In this document: positions 32,250 through 41,692 of the stretch, in pieces
How positions within the stretch are numbered: position 1 is the stretch's first letter
Layout: each line of letters opens with the position of its first letter
The notes under the pieces: model-generated
Told to the model about the DNA's origin: nothing
Seen by the model: the letters and a program-made list of their open reading frames with translations, nothing else
Database searches by the model: none
Position numbers and translations under genes: made by a program
NCBI RefSeq assembly: GCF_029760955.1
Contig: NZ_CP121682.1
Span: forward strand, 7,210,501 to 7,274,500
DNA from: Streptomyces cathayae
GTDB taxonomy: Bacteria > Actinomycetota > Actinomycetes > Streptomycetales > Streptomycetaceae
Length of the DNA stretch: 64,000 bases
Reading direction: 5' to 3'

Positions 32250-33890
32250 ATGCAGCACGAGAGAGCGGGCGGCCCGGCCGGCCCCGAGGATCTCGTCGAC
32301 GTCGCTCGGCTGGTCACGGCGTACTACGCCGTGCATCCGGACCCGGAGGAGGCCGGGCAGCGCGTCGCGTTCGGGACGTCCGGGCACCGCGGCTCGTCCC
32401 TGGCGGGCGCGTTCAACGAGGACCACATCGCCGCGACCAGCCAGGCCATCTGCGAGTACCGCGCGGGGCAGGGCACCGACGGCCCGCTCTTCCTGGGCGC
32501 CGACACCCACGCGCTCTCCGAGCCGGCCAGGGTCACCGCCCTGGAGGTGTTCGCGGCCAACGGCGTCACCGTGCTCATCGACAGCGCCGACGGATACACG
32601 CCCACCCCCGCGGTCTCGCACGCGATCCTCACCCACAACCGGGGCCGCACCGCGGGCCTCGCCGACGGCGTCGTCGTCACCCCGTCCCACAACCCGCCGG
32701 CCGACGGCGGTTTCAAGTACAACCCGCCCAGCGGCGGCCCCGCCGGCTCCGAGGCGACCACCTGGATCCAGGACCTGGCGAACACCCTGATCCGCGGCGG
32801 CCTGAAGGACGTCCGGCGCATCCCCCACGCCCGTGCCCTGGCCGCCCCCGGCACCGGCCGCCACGACTTCCTGGGGACGTACGTCGCCGATCTGCCCAGC
32901 GCGCTCGACCTGGACGCGATCCGGGCGGCCGGCGTCCGGATCGGCGCCGACCCGCTGGGCGGGGCGTCCGTCGCCTACTGGGGCCGCATCGCCGAACAGC
33001 ACGGCCTGGACCTCACCGTGGTCAACCCGCTCACCGATCCCACCTGGCGGTTCATGACCCTGGACTGGGACGGCAGGATCCGCATGGACTGCTCCTCGCC
33101 GTACGCCATGGCCTCCCTCATCGCGCAGCGGGACCGCTTCGACATCGCCACCGGCAACGACGCGGACGCCGACCGGCACGGCATCGTCACCCCGGACTCC
33201 GGTCTGATGAACCCCAACCACTACCTCGCCACCGCCATCCACTACCTCTACGCACACCGTGAGCAGTGGCCGTCCGGGGCGGGTGTGGGCAAGACGCTGG
33301 TGTCGTCCGCGATGATCGACCGCGTCGCCGCCGACCTGAAGCGCGAACTGGTCGAGGTGCCCGTCGGCTTCAAGTGGTTCGTCGACGGGCTGGCGGACGG
33401 CACCCTCGGTTTCGGCGGGGAGGAGTCCGCCGGCGCCTCCTTCCTGCGCCGCGACGGTTCGGTGTGGACCACCGACAAGGACGGCATCCTCCTCGCGCTG
33501 CTCGCCTCCGAGATCACGGCGGTCACCGGAAAGACCCCCTCCGAGCACTACGCCGCTCTCACCGCGCGCTTCGGCGAGCCCGCCTACGAGCGGATCGACG
33601 CCCCGGCGACCAGGGAGGAGAAGGCCCGCCTGGCGAAGCTCTCCCCGGCACAGGTCACCGCCGACACCCTCGCCGGGGAGACGGTCACCGCGGTGCTCAC
33701 CGAAGCCCCCGGCAACGGCGCGTCCATCGGCGGCATCAAGGTGACCACGGACAGCGCCTGGTTCGCGGCCCGCCCTTCGGGCACCGAGGACGTGTACAAG
33801 ATCTACGCCGAGTCCTTCCAGGGCCCCGACCACCTCCGCCGGGTGCAGGAGGAGGCCAAGGCGGTGGTCCTGTCGGCACTGGGCGGCTGA
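32250..33890 (+). CDS. pgm: Phosphoglucomutase (alpha-D-glucose phosphate-specific)
   Basis: 546 residues, cytoplasmic. It interconverts glucose-1-phosphate and glucose-6-phosphate, linking glycogen, trehalose and cell-wall sugar nucleotides to glycolysis. All four alpha-D-phosphohexomutase motifs are visible: the phosphoserine loop [16 protein letters not shown], the metal loop [10 protein letters not shown], the sugar-binding loop [12 protein letters not shown] and the phosphate-binding loop [15 protein letters not shown]. The N-terminal [12 protein letters not shown] is also characteristic. AAGGAG at 32238-32243 fixes the ATG at 32250; longer in-frame starts lack support. It is monocistronic and followed by a terminator. 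Confidence 0.95.
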   Translation: MQHERAGGPAGPEDLVDVARLVTAYYAVHPDPEEAGQRVAFGTSGHRGSSLAGAFNEDHIAATSQAICEYRAGQGTDGPLFLGADTHALSEPARVTALEVFAANGVTVLIDSADGYTPTPAVSHAILTHNRGRTAGLADGVVVTPSHNPPADGGFKYNPPSGGPAGSEATTWIQDLANTLIRGGLKDVRRIPHARALAAPGTGRHDFLGTYVADLPSALDLDAIRAAGVRIGADPLGGASVAYWGRIAEQHGLDLTVVNPLTDPTWRFMTLDWDGRIRMDCSSPYAMASLIAQRDRFDIATGNDADADRHGIVTPDSGLMNPNHYLATAIHYLYAHREQWPSGAGVGKTLVSSAMIDRVAADLKRELVEVPVGFKWFVDGLADGTLGFGGEESAGASFLRRDGSVWTTDKDGILLALLASEITAVTGKTPSEHYAALTARFGEPAYERIDAPATREEKARLAKLSPAQVTADTLAGETVTAVLTEAPGNGASIGGIKVTTDSAWFAARPSGTEDVYKIYAESFQGPDHLRRVQEEAKAVVLSALGG

Positions 33891-33902
33891 GCGGTCCCGC
33901 GC

Positions 33903-33931
33903 GGCCGGTCCCTCGGCACGAGGGGCCGGCC
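33903..33931. terminator. Stem-loop between convergent genes
   Basis: A 13-bp stem, 33903-33915 with 33919-33931, one T-G wobble and a 3-nt loop. It is placed 13 bases after the pgm stop and just before the end of the minus-strand gene at 33937. Confidence 0.65.
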
Positions 33932-33936
33932 ACGCG

Positions 33937-34458
33937 TCAGCCCGTCCGGAGCTCCGACGCGGTCGGGGCGGGAGAGGCGAGTCCGGCCGGCGGCGACGTC
34001 GCCGTGGGCAGCTCCGCGGGGATGTCCTCCGACTGCTGCAGCACGGTTTCGCCGGGCTCCTGGCGCGCTGTGCCGGCCCCGGTGGACAGCAGGGACCAGG
34101 CGCCCACGGCCACCGCGATCGCGGCGGCCGTGCCGATCACCCGGCCGACCCGGCGCACTCTGGCCCTGCCGTCCAGATTCCGCCACGACGGCCCCTCCCA
34201 CGGGTCCTCCGGGTACCACAGGTCACCGACGAAGGCCGTGGTGTCGTCCCCCTGTCCCTCGGTGCCGCGGCGGGCGGCGCGCGCCGGCTGCGGCCGCCAC
34301 CCCGCCGCCCGCTGCGACGCGGAGGGTTCGACGGGGGCGGAGGCGCGGATGGCCCGCTCGTTGTCCGTGAGGAACCGCTGCCAGACCTCGTCCGGCGGGG
34401 ACGGAGTGCCGTCCCCGCCCTTCGGCGTCTCGCCGTTCTCCGGTCGCTGCGCGGTCAC
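33937..34458 (-). CDS. Single-pass membrane protein, function unknown
   Basis: 173 residues. A hydrophilic N-terminal half includes PPDEVWQRFLTDNERAIRASAPVEPS and DLWYPEDPWEGPSWRNLDGRARVRRVGR. One membrane helix follows (VIGTAAAIAVAVGAWSLL, about residues 115-132), then a short extracytoplasmic Thr/Pro/Ser tail. The DEVWxxFLxDxExxIRxxAPxEPSAxxR pattern is recurrent in streptomycete membrane proteins of unknown role. The GTG at 34456-34458 is preferred; upstream codons in the same frame read as unrelated sequence. It is convergent with pgm. Confidence 0.7.
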   Translation of the reverse strand: MTAQRPENGETPKGGDGTPSPPDEVWQRFLTDNERAIRASAPVEPSASQRAAGWRPQPARAARRGTEGQGDDTTAFVGDLWYPEDPWEGPSWRNLDGRARVRRVGRVIGTAAAIAVAVGAWSLLSTGAGTARQEPGETVLQQSEDIPAELPTATSPPAGLASPAPTASELRTG

Positions 34459-34691
34459 GTCCGTTCGTTCCTCTCCGGTGCGGGAGCCCGCCGACGACAC
34501 CACAGCCGACTCGCACCAGGACCCCGGCAGGATCATTGCACAGTGCGAAATCCGAGGACCAGGTACCCGACGGCCGACGCTTTCGCACGGCCCCTCCTCC
34601 GGGCGGGCGAACACATCCGCTCGAGCAACCCGGCACACCGGGCCCTGGAGGCACTGCGCGAGAACCGGCTCGCCGCACTGCCCCTGCCGCG

Positions 34692-34720
34692 TCAAATATG
34701 CATGTTAGGTTCCTATTTGA
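34692..34720. promoter_or_regulatory. AT-rich inverted repeat upstream of the cupin gene
   Basis: TCAAATA (34692-34698) and TATTTGA (34714-34720) are perfect inverted repeats with a 15-base spacer, in an unusually AT-rich patch that also contains ATGCAT. It ends 31 bp before the cupin start, a suitable place for an operator or promoter. Confidence 0.45.
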
Positions 34721-34751
34721 GAGGCCCCCGAGGACAGGACGGTGACACCCG

Positions 34752-35186
34752 ATGACGGCAGACGGCGACGACGCCACCGAACACGACGGCGACCTCCCGC
34801 TGCCGCGGACGCTGTGCGACACCGCGGCGCTGGCGGCGCTCGAGGACGCGCCGGCCGGCGCCCTGTGGCGGCTCGCGGAGCCGGGACGGCAGCTCGACGC
34901 CAATGTCGTACGCATCCCGCCCGGCCGGCGGGTCGACACCCACCGCGAGCCCGACCTCGACGTCCTCCTGCTGGTCCTGGCGGGTGAGGGCTCGCTGACC
35001 GCGCCCGACGGCACGCAGCCCCTGCGCGCGGGCACCCTGATCTGGCTGCCGCACGGCTCCACGCGGAGCCTCGCCGCCGACGACGAGGGGCTGACCTATC
35101 TGACCGTGCACCGGCGCCGCCCCGGCCTGCGGATCGCCCCACCGGGCGCCACGGGTCCTTCGGACGGCCCTCCCCGGCAGCGGTGA
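34752..35186 (+). CDS. Cupin-domain protein
   Basis: 144 residues, a single cupin barrel. The first conserved motif is IPPGRRVDTHREPDLDVLLLVLAGEGSLTAPDG (G-x-x-x-x-x-H-x-E-x-x-x-x-x-L-x-G), and the second is LRAGTLIWLPHGSTRSLAAD. Some metal ligands are present (His/Glu in motif 1, His in motif 2), so metal binding is likely. Small cupins of this type are often quercetin-dioxygenase-like or mycothiol-related, but no specific role can be read. The ATG at 34752 is used. The inverted repeat at 34692-34720 is a likely regulator site. Confidence 0.82.
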   Translation: MTADGDDATEHDGDLPLPRTLCDTAALAALEDAPAGALWRLAEPGRQLDANVVRIPPGRRVDTHREPDLDVLLLVLAGEGSLTAPDGTQPLRAGTLIWLPHGSTRSLAADDEGLTYLTVHRRRPGLRIAPPGATGPSDGPPRQR

Positions 35187-35258
35187 CGAGGTGAAACCGA
35201 CACCAACAAAGTAATAACAGCAGACAACTTCTGAGCACTTCAGGCTGTCTAGTCCGCC

Positions 35259-36524
35259 ATGAAGATCTCTTTCCTGATCCACAACGCCTACGGGATCGGA
35301 GGCACGATCACCACCACGTTCAACCTCGCGGCGGCACTGACCGGGCGTCACGACGTGGAAATAGTCTCCGTGTTACGGCACCGGGAGCACCCCCACCTCA
35401 CCCCGCACCCCGGAGTGAGGCTGCGGGCCCTGGTGGATCTCAGGCGGGAACGGGACGATCCCCGGCACCGCAGACCGGCGAAGGTGTTCCCCTCGGCCGA
35501 GTACCGCTACCACCAGTACAGCGAGTTGACCGACCAGCGGATCGCCGAGTGCCTGGAGGACATCGACGCCGACGTGATCGTCGGGACCCGGCCGGGACTC
35601 AATGTGCACCTCGCGCTCCAGGCCCCGCAGCAGGTCGTACGCGTCGGTCAGGAACACCTCACCCTCGACAACCACCCGCCGAGACTGCGCACCGCCCTGC
35701 GCCGCGCCTACCGGCGGCTCGACGTGCTCACCACCGTCACGGAGGCGGACGCCGACGCCTACCGGCGCAAGATGCGGCTGCCCGGGGTACGGGTGGAGGC
35801 CCTCCCGAACAGCGTTCCCGACCCTGAACTGCCCCCCGCGGACGGCACCGCCAAGCTGGTGATCGCGGCCGGCCGGCTGGTCCCCGTGAAGCGGTACGAC
35901 CTGATCATCGAGGCGTTCGCCCGGGTCGCGGCCGAGTACCCGGACTGGCAGCTGCGCATCTACGGAAAGGGCGAGGAACAGGCCGGGCTGCGGCGCCTGA
36001 TCGAGTCGCTCGGCCTGTGGAACAACGTTTTCCTCATGGGCGCGGCGACCCCCATGGAGGCGGAGTGGGTCAAGGGTTCGATCGGCGTGGCCGCGTCGAA
36101 CTTCGAGCCGTTCGGCATGACGATCGTCGAGGCGATGCGGTGCGGACTGCCCGTCGTCAGCACCGACTGCCCCTACGGGCCCGGTGAGATCATCAAGGAC
36201 GGAGTCGACGGCAGACTGGTGCCGGTCGGGGACGCCACCGCCCTCGGCGCGGCCCTGCTGGACCTCGTCCGCGACGACGAACTGCGCCGCCGCATGGGCA
36301 GGGCGGCCCTCGACAACGCCCGCCGTTACGCACCCGGCCCCGTGGTGGCGCAGGCGGAACGCCTGGTCCGGGACGCCGTGGCGGCCCGAAGCGCCGGACA
36401 GCGCCTCGCCCCGGAGACCGGCCGCACACACCGTGCCCTGACCGGCCGGGGCCACGCCGCCGCCGACCTCGCCCGTGCCGCCGCGTCCGACGCGCTGCGC
36501 ACCCTCCGGAAGGGACGCCCATGA
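35259..36524 (+). CDS. Family 4 glycosyltransferase
   Basis: 421 residues, GT-B fold, likely membrane-associated. The N-terminal domain starts MKISFLIHNAYGIGGTITTTFNLAAAL, the usual acceptor-binding GG-T loop. The C-terminal domain has AAGRLVPVKRYDLIIEAF, LRIYGKGEEQAGLRRLIESLG and VFLMGAATPMEAEWV. The donor-binding E-x7-E motif follows in ASNFEPFGMTIVEAMRCGLPVVSTDCPYGPGEII. Such enzymes add sugars to wall polymers or lipid carriers. A related enzyme plus a ~270-aa companion is seen in streptomycete teichoic/teichulosonic-acid loci, which suggests but does not prove that role. Its ATGA overlap shows coupling to the next gene. Confidence 0.9.
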   Translation: MKISFLIHNAYGIGGTITTTFNLAAALTGRHDVEIVSVLRHREHPHLTPHPGVRLRALVDLRRERDDPRHRRPAKVFPSAEYRYHQYSELTDQRIAECLEDIDADVIVGTRPGLNVHLALQAPQQVVRVGQEHLTLDNHPPRLRTALRRAYRRLDVLTTVTEADADAYRRKMRLPGVRVEALPNSVPDPELPPADGTAKLVIAAGRLVPVKRYDLIIEAFARVAAEYPDWQLRIYGKGEEQAGLRRLIESLGLWNNVFLMGAATPMEAEWVKGSIGVAASNFEPFGMTIVEAMRCGLPVVSTDCPYGPGEIIKDGVDGRLVPVGDATALGAALLDLVRDDELRRRMGRAALDNARRYAPGPVVAQAERLVRDAVAARSAGQRLAPETGRTHRALTGRGHAAADLARAAASDALRTLRKGRP

Positions 36525-37345
36525 GCACCCAGCAGGCCACGGACGGCCCGCGCGCCCACTGCACCGTCGACACCGACGGCCGGATCACCTTCCGTCTCCG
36601 GCTCCGGTCGTCCGGCCGCCCCCGACTGGAGTTGGTGCCACGGCCGAAGAAGAACCGGCCGGAGCAGCCGGCGCACCTCCTCGACCTCGAACCCCACGGT
36701 GACGACGGAGAGGTCCGGGCGGTACTCGCACCGCGACCGGAACTCCCGGAGGGCCGCTGGGACGCGTACCTGCTGAGGGAGCCGGAGGCCGGACGGGAAC
36801 GGCTGCGCCCCGGCCTGCGGGACCTGCGCGCGCTCGTCGACGGAACGTTCCGGGTGGGACCGTCCCCGGTGGCGGTCCGGGTGCCCTATGCCACGAAGGC
36901 CGGCTTCCTCACGGTCCGGACCTGGCTGCGTACCGCCCACGCGGAGGCCGGCCGGCTCGACCTCACCGACGGTGCGATGACGGTCCGGGCCCGCCTGTAC
37001 GGCGCCGAACTCACCGACGGGGCCGAGGTGCTGCTCCGGCTACGGGGCGACAGGACCACCGTGCGCGGCTACCGGCCGCGGGCCGAGGGCGACGCGTTCG
37101 ACTTCTCCGTGCCCTTCGCGGAACTGGCGGCCGCAGCGGCCGGCAACCAGGTCTGGGACGCCTTCCTGAGGCCCGCCGCCGACGCCCCGCTGGTCCGGAT
37201 CAGCCGGCTCCTCGACGACATGGCCGACCGCAAGGCGGTGTGCGCGTACCCGCGGTCCGCGGCCGGCGGAGCCGTCCTGCGCCCCTACTACACCGTCGAC
37301 AACGACCTCTCCGTCGAGGTGACCGCGACGGACCGACCGCGGTGA
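36521..37345 (+). CDS. Companion of the glycosyltransferase, function unknown
   Basis: 274 residues, no signal peptide or membrane helix. The sequence is beta-rich and consists of two similar halves. Segments such as RITFRLRLRSSGRPRLELVPR, WDAYLLREPEAGRERLRPGLRDLRALVDG, and later VLLRLRGDRTTVRGYRP and VWDAFLRPAADAPLVRISRLLDD repeat a W-DA-[YF]-L-R motif near the end of each half. The C-terminus YPRSAAGGAVLRPYYTVDNDLSVEV resembles the tail of proteins paired with wall-polymer glycosyltransferases. It may be a carbohydrate-binding or accessory protein. It overlaps the glycosyltransferase stop by 4 bp, and a terminator follows. Confidence 0.75.
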   Translation: MSTQQATDGPRAHCTVDTDGRITFRLRLRSSGRPRLELVPRPKKNRPEQPAHLLDLEPHGDDGEVRAVLAPRPELPEGRWDAYLLREPEAGRERLRPGLRDLRALVDGTFRVGPSPVAVRVPYATKAGFLTVRTWLRTAHAEAGRLDLTDGAMTVRARLYGAELTDGAEVLLRLRGDRTTVRGYRPRAEGDAFDFSVPFAELAAAAAGNQVWDAFLRPAADAPLVRISRLLDDMADRKAVCAYPRSAAGGAVLRPYYTVDNDLSVEVTATDRPR

Positions 37346-37363
37346 CCGAGCGATCGTCATGAC

Positions 37364-37401
37364 GGCCGTTCGGCACCCCCTGCGGCGGGCGCCGAACGGC
37401 C
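37364..37401 (+). terminator. Stem-loop after the glycosyltransferase operon
   Basis: 11-bp perfect arms (37364-37374, 37391-37401) with a 16-nt loop, 19 bases after the stop of the companion gene. Confidence 0.6.
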
Positions 37402-37559
37402 TTCGGCGGAGCGGGCGCCCGGAGTGCGGGCGGCCCCGATGAACGTGTGACCGTTTTGCCTCCCCGGACCGCTCTCTTGACCGTTTGTCGGTCGGGCGTC
37501 GACGATTCCCGTGTCCCGAACGGTTGTGTCCCCGACACGCAGGAGCCGCAGGAGGCGCC

Positions 37560-37847
37560 ATGACCGGGCATCCGCCGGCCCCGCCTCCCGGCCCCTCGCC
37601 GCGCCTTCGCGCTGCACCGGCCGGCCGCATCCGTGCCGTGCTCGACGCCACCGACCCCGAAGTCCTGCCGCCCGACCACCCCTTGTGGCACTGCGAGCAT
37701 GTCCTGCTCACCCCCCACCTCGCCGGTTCCCAGGGCAACGAGCCGCGCCGCCTGGCCGATCTCGCACTCGTGGAGATCGTGCGCCGGGCCGCCGGCGACG
37801 GCTTCCTCCACCCGGTATGCCGCGAAAGGATGACCTTCCTCGCATGA
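37560..37847 (+). pseudogene. C-terminal remnant of a D-2-hydroxyacid dehydrogenase
   Basis: 95 codons that could be translated from the ATG at 37560 (site GGAGGCGCC). The first ~22 are Pro/Ala filler. The rest reads GRIRAVLDATDPEVLPPDHPLWHCEHVLLTPHLAGSQGNE and ends with HPV, the last ~70 residues of NAD-dependent 2-hydroxyacid dehydrogenases, including the catalytic-His region LTPHLAGS. The NAD-binding and substrate domains (about 250 residues) are missing, so it is a 5'-deleted gene. Its stop overlaps the start of the DUF2264 gene (ATGA). The relic may persist because it brings ribosomes to that gene. Confidence 0.7.
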
Positions 37848-39742
37848 GCATCCCCTTCGAACTGCCCCCGGAGGACCGCGACCTGAGCCCGCACACCGGC
37901 TATACCCGCGCCCACTGGGAGGCCGCCGCGGACGGGCTCCTCACCGCGGCCTGGCGCTGGAGCACCCCCGGCCACGCCCTGCTGGACCTGCCGGGGCGCC
38001 CCTCCCGCTCGGGCGTGCGCTCCGACGGCCTCGAGGGGTACGCGAGGACGTTCCTCGCCGCCGCCTTCCGGGTGGCCGGCGCCGACGGGGACGACCCCCA
38101 CGGCCTGCTGGAGCGCTACGCGAGCGGACTCGCCGCCGGCACCCGTACCCCGGGCCGCGAGGACACCGAGTCCTGGCCGCTGATCCTCGACTTCACGGTG
38201 CAGGGCCAGCCCATGGTCGAGTCGGCGTCGATCGCCCTCGGCCTGCGCCTGACCGCCCCCTGGCTGTGGAAGAACCTCGACCCCGGGGTGCAGGACCGCG
38301 CAGAGCAATGGCTGCGGGGCGCGCTGCGGCACACCCCCGCGCCGAACAACTGGTACCTCTTCCCGTACACCGTCGCCGGGTTCCTGGAGTCCGTCGGCCG
38401 GGGCGACGACGAGACGGCCGCCGCCCGGCAGCGCGCCGTGGAGCTCCTCGAGAGCTGGTACCAGGGCGACGGCTGGTACACCGACGGGGACCTGCGGGCC
38501 TTCGACCACTACAACGGCTGGGCCCTGCACCTCTACCCGGTCCTCGACGCCCGTCTCTCCGGCGACGCGGACGCCCTGGCCCACTACGGTTCCCGGCTGC
38601 GTTCCCATCTGGATGGCTTCGCCCTCATGTTCGGCGCGGACGGAGCGCCGATGCACTACGGACGGTCGCTGACCTACCGTTTCGCCGCCGTCTCCGCCGT
38701 CGCGCTGGGCGCGCTGACCGGCCACAGCCCGCTGACGCCGGGGGCTTCGCGCCGTGTCGCCGCCGGCAGTCTGCGCCACTTCCTGGACCGGGGCGCGCTG
38801 ACCGGCGACGGACTGCTGAGCCTCGGCTGGCACGGCCCGCACGACGCCGTACTGCAGACCTACTCGGGTCCGGCGTCCCCCTACTGGGCGTCGAAGGCGT
38901 TCGTCGCGCTGCTCGCCCCCGCCGGCCACGCCTTCTGGAGGGACCGTGAGGAGCCCGCGCCGGTGGAGGAGCGCGACCGCGTGCTCGCCCTGCCCGCGCC
39001 CGGACTGCTCGTCCAGGCGACCCGGGCCGACGGAGTCGTCCGGCTGCACAATCACGGCAGCCACCATGTGCGCCCGCACCAGGCGGAGTCGGCGGCCGAG
39101 GACGACCCGCACTACGGGCGCCAGGCCTACTCGACCCGCACCGGCCCGACCGCGACCGGGAACATCGCCGACAACCACCTGTCCGTGGTGGTCGGCGGCC
39201 GTCCCGGTGTCCGCCGCCGCGTCCACCCGCTGGGCACCGGGCACGGCGAGGGGTGGGGCTGGGCGGCCTCCTGGCACCGGCCGGTGTTCGCCGACGGTCC
39301 GCCGATGGTGCCGGGCCTGCGGGTGGAGAGCGTCACGGTGGCCCACGGCCACCACGAGCTGCGGGTGCACCGGGTGGTGGGGGCACCGGCGGACTCCCGT
39401 GTCACCCACACCGGCTGGGCCACCGGCCCCGACGAGCCGCTGGTCTCCTTCCTGCACGGCCTGTACGGCTGGGACGATCCCGCCCCGGTCCTGGTCCGCG
39501 CTCCCCGGGGCACGGCCTTCACCCGCTGGGCGCGGGTACCACGGCTGACCGGTCGGGCCGGCGGCACGACCGTCCACGTCAGCCTGGCGAGCCTGACCGC
39601 CGTGCCGGACCCCGGGCCCTTGTCGGAGGCGGTCCAGGAGATCCGGGTGGACGGGGCGGCGGTCGAGGCCGGGTGGGCCGACGGCGGAGCCCGTACCCGC
39701 GTCACGTTCGACCCGGTGGAGGTCGGCCACCCGCGGCAGTGA
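37844..39742 (+). CDS. DUF2264-domain protein (putative glycan-degradation enzyme)
   Basis: 632 residues, soluble. Segments typical of DUF2264 are DGLEGYARTFLAAAFRVAG, YASGLAAGTRTP, QPMVESASIALGLRL, NNWYLFPYTVAGFLESVG and DGWYTDGDLRAFDHYNGWALHLYPVL. Further on come MHYGRSLTYRFAAVSAVALGALTG and LGWHGPHDAVLQTYSGPASPYWASKAFVALL. The alpha/alpha-toroid character and conserved Tyr/His/Arg residues resemble polysaccharide lyases and hydrolases of pectin and glycosaminoglycan clusters, but the reaction is not established. The C-terminal half is beta-rich. The ATG at 37844 overlaps the stop of the dehydrogenase relic, so translation probably depends on it. Confidence 0.87.
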   Translation: MSIPFELPPEDRDLSPHTGYTRAHWEAAADGLLTAAWRWSTPGHALLDLPGRPSRSGVRSDGLEGYARTFLAAAFRVAGADGDDPHGLLERYASGLAAGTRTPGREDTESWPLILDFTVQGQPMVESASIALGLRLTAPWLWKNLDPGVQDRAEQWLRGALRHTPAPNNWYLFPYTVAGFLESVGRGDDETAAARQRAVELLESWYQGDGWYTDGDLRAFDHYNGWALHLYPVLDARLSGDADALAHYGSRLRSHLDGFALMFGADGAPMHYGRSLTYRFAAVSAVALGALTGHSPLTPGASRRVAAGSLRHFLDRGALTGDGLLSLGWHGPHDAVLQTYSGPASPYWASKAFVALLAPAGHAFWRDREEPAPVEERDRVLALPAPGLLVQATRADGVVRLHNHGSHHVRPHQAESAAEDDPHYGRQAYSTRTGPTATGNIADNHLSVVVGGRPGVRRRVHPLGTGHGEGWGWAASWHRPVFADGPPMVPGLRVESVTVAHGHHELRVHRVVGAPADSRVTHTGWATGPDEPLVSFLHGLYGWDDPAPVLVRAPRGTAFTRWARVPRLTGRAGGTTVHVSLASLTAVPDPGPLSEAVQEIRVDGAAVEAGWADGGARTRVTFDPVEVGHPRQ

Positions 39743-39938
39743 AGACCACTGCGCCGAACGGCCCCGTCACCTGGCGGTCCGTCCCGGATCCCTGGAGAGT
39801 CGTCCCGACCGGTGTGTGGACCGCCGGCCGGCCGGCACATCCCGCGACGCGCCGGGCCGAGCACGGGTCTTACAACTATGGCCGCGATTGCGGAATCCTG
39901 CCGGAGGGATTCTGAGCCCATGAGCAAGGAGCGGAACA

Positions 39939-41666
39939 GTGGCGGTGCACAGTACGTCGGACTCACTCGATTCGGACACTTACGAGGACGAACTGCCGGT
40001 CCGGCGGAGGCGCCCCGGAAAAGTCGTCGTCTCATGGCTGACCACGACTGATCACAAGACCATCGGCACGCTCTATCTCACGACATCATTCGTATTCTTT
40101 ATTCTCGGTGGCATCCTGGCACTGGTCATCCGCGCGGAGCTCGCCCGGCCCGGTCTGCAGATCGTGTCGAACGAGCAGTACAACCAGGCGTTCACGATGC
40201 ACGGCACGCTCATGCTGCTGATGTTCGCGACGCCGCTGTTCATCGGCTTCGCGAACTGGATCATGCCGCTGCAGATCGGCGCGCCCGATGTGGCGTTCCC
40301 GCGGCTGAACATGCTGGCCTACTGGCTCTTCCTGTTCGGCTCGCTGATCGCGGTCAGCGGTTTCCTCACTCCGGACGGACCCGCCAGCTTCGGCTGGACC
40401 GGCTACAGCCCGCTGTCGAACGCGATCCGCTCGCCGGGCCTCGGCTCCGACCTGTGGATCATGGGCCTGAGCTTCCAGGGCTTCGGCACCATCCTGGGCT
40501 CGGTCAACTTCATCACCACGATCATCTGCATGCGCGCCCCGGGCATGACGATGTTCCGCATGCCGATCTTCACCTGGAACGTGCTGCTGACCGCCCTCCT
40601 GGTCCTGCTCGCCTTCCCGGTGCTGGCCGCCGCGCTCCTGACACTCGAGTACGACCGGAAGTTCGGCGGAATGGTCTTCGAGGCGGCCAACGGCGGGGCG
40701 GTGCTGTGGCAGCACCTGTTCTGGTTCTTCGGCCACCCCGAGGTGTACATCATCGCGCTGCCGTTCTTCGGCATCGTGAGTGAGATCATCCCGGTCTTCT
40801 CCCGCAAGCCGATCTTCGGCTATCTGGGTCTGGTCGGCGCGACCATCGCCATCGCGGGTCTGTCGGTGACGGTGTGGGCGCACCACATGTTCGCCACCGG
40901 TGCGGTGCTGCTGCCGTTCTTCTCCTTCATGAGTTTCCTGATCGCCATTCCCACCGGGGTGAAGTTCTTCAACTGGACCGGCACCATGTGGAAGGGGTCG
41001 CTGAGCTTCGAGACGCCGATGCTCTGGTCCGTCGGCTTCCTGGTCACGTTCCTGTTCGGCGGTCTGACCGGTGTCATCCTGGCCTCGCCGCCGCTGGACT
41101 TCCACGTCACCGACTCGTACTTCGTGGTGGCGCACTTCCACTACGTGGTGTTCGGCACCGTCGTCTTCGCGATGTTCGCCGGCTTCCACTTCTGGTGGCC
41201 GAAGTTCACCGGCAAGATGCTCGACGAACGGCTCGGCAAGATCACCTTCTGGACGCTGTTCGCCGGCTTCCACGGCACCTTCCTGGTCCAGCACTGGCTG
41301 GGCGCCGAGGGCATGCCGCGCCGCTACGTGGACTACCTGGCGGCCGACGGCTTCACCGCGCTGAACACGGTCTCCACGATCGCCTCGTTCCTGCTCGGCA
41401 TGTCCATGTTGCCGTTCTTCTACAACATCTGGAAGACGGCCAAGTACGGCGAGAAGATCGAGGTCGACGACCCGTGGGGCTACGGCCGCTCCCTGGAGTG
41501 GGCCACCTCGTGCCCGCCGCCGCGGCACAACTTCCTCACCCTGCCCCGGATCCGCTCCGAATCCCCGGCCTTCGACCTGCACCACCCGGCGGTCGCCGCG
41601 TACGACCGGGAGGTCAACCGTCCGGAGACCTCCGCCATCCAGCCTCCCGGGGACGTGCGGGAGTGA
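39939..41666 (+). CDS. ctaD: Cytochrome c oxidase subunit I (aa3-type), solitary copy
   Basis: 575 residues with 12 membrane helices. The heme-copper core is intact: [28 protein letters not shown] (low-spin heme His), [16 protein letters not shown] (CuB His and the His-Tyr crosslink), [10 protein letters not shown] (two CuB His) and [25 protein letters not shown] (heme a3 and heme a His). It reduces O2 to water in the respiratory chain. No ctaC, ctaE or ctaF lies nearby, so it is probably a second copy working with subunits encoded elsewhere. The GTG at 39939 has AAGGAGCGG seven bases before it. A small gene follows 26 bp later. Confidence 0.94.
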   Translation: MAVHSTSDSLDSDTYEDELPVRRRRPGKVVVSWLTTTDHKTIGTLYLTTSFVFFILGGILALVIRAELARPGLQIVSNEQYNQAFTMHGTLMLLMFATPLFIGFANWIMPLQIGAPDVAFPRLNMLAYWLFLFGSLIAVSGFLTPDGPASFGWTGYSPLSNAIRSPGLGSDLWIMGLSFQGFGTILGSVNFITTIICMRAPGMTMFRMPIFTWNVLLTALLVLLAFPVLAAALLTLEYDRKFGGMVFEAANGGAVLWQHLFWFFGHPEVYIIALPFFGIVSEIIPVFSRKPIFGYLGLVGATIAIAGLSVTVWAHHMFATGAVLLPFFSFMSFLIAIPTGVKFFNWTGTMWKGSLSFETPMLWSVGFLVTFLFGGLTGVILASPPLDFHVTDSYFVVAHFHYVVFGTVVFAMFAGFHFWWPKFTGKMLDERLGKITFWTLFAGFHGTFLVQHWLGAEGMPRRYVDYLAADGFTALNTVSTIASFLLGMSMLPFFYNIWKTAKYGEKIEVDDPWGYGRSLEWATSCPPPRHNFLTLPRIRSESPAFDLHHPAVAAYDREVNRPETSAIQPPGDVRE

Positions 41667-41692
41667 TCTCACAGCCCAGTGTGGAGGAGCAT

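Noticed and set aside
34543..34755. Possible 70-aa plus-strand gene before the cupin gene
   Set aside because: The stretch GEHIRSSNPAHRALEALRENRLAALPLP looks protein-like, but it has no ribosome site, runs through the AT-rich inverted repeat and overlaps the cupin start. It may be a relic but is not supportable.
37040..39730. 896-codon minus-strand frame opposite DUF2264
   Set aside because: No family resemblance and biased composition; the DUF2264 reading is convincing.
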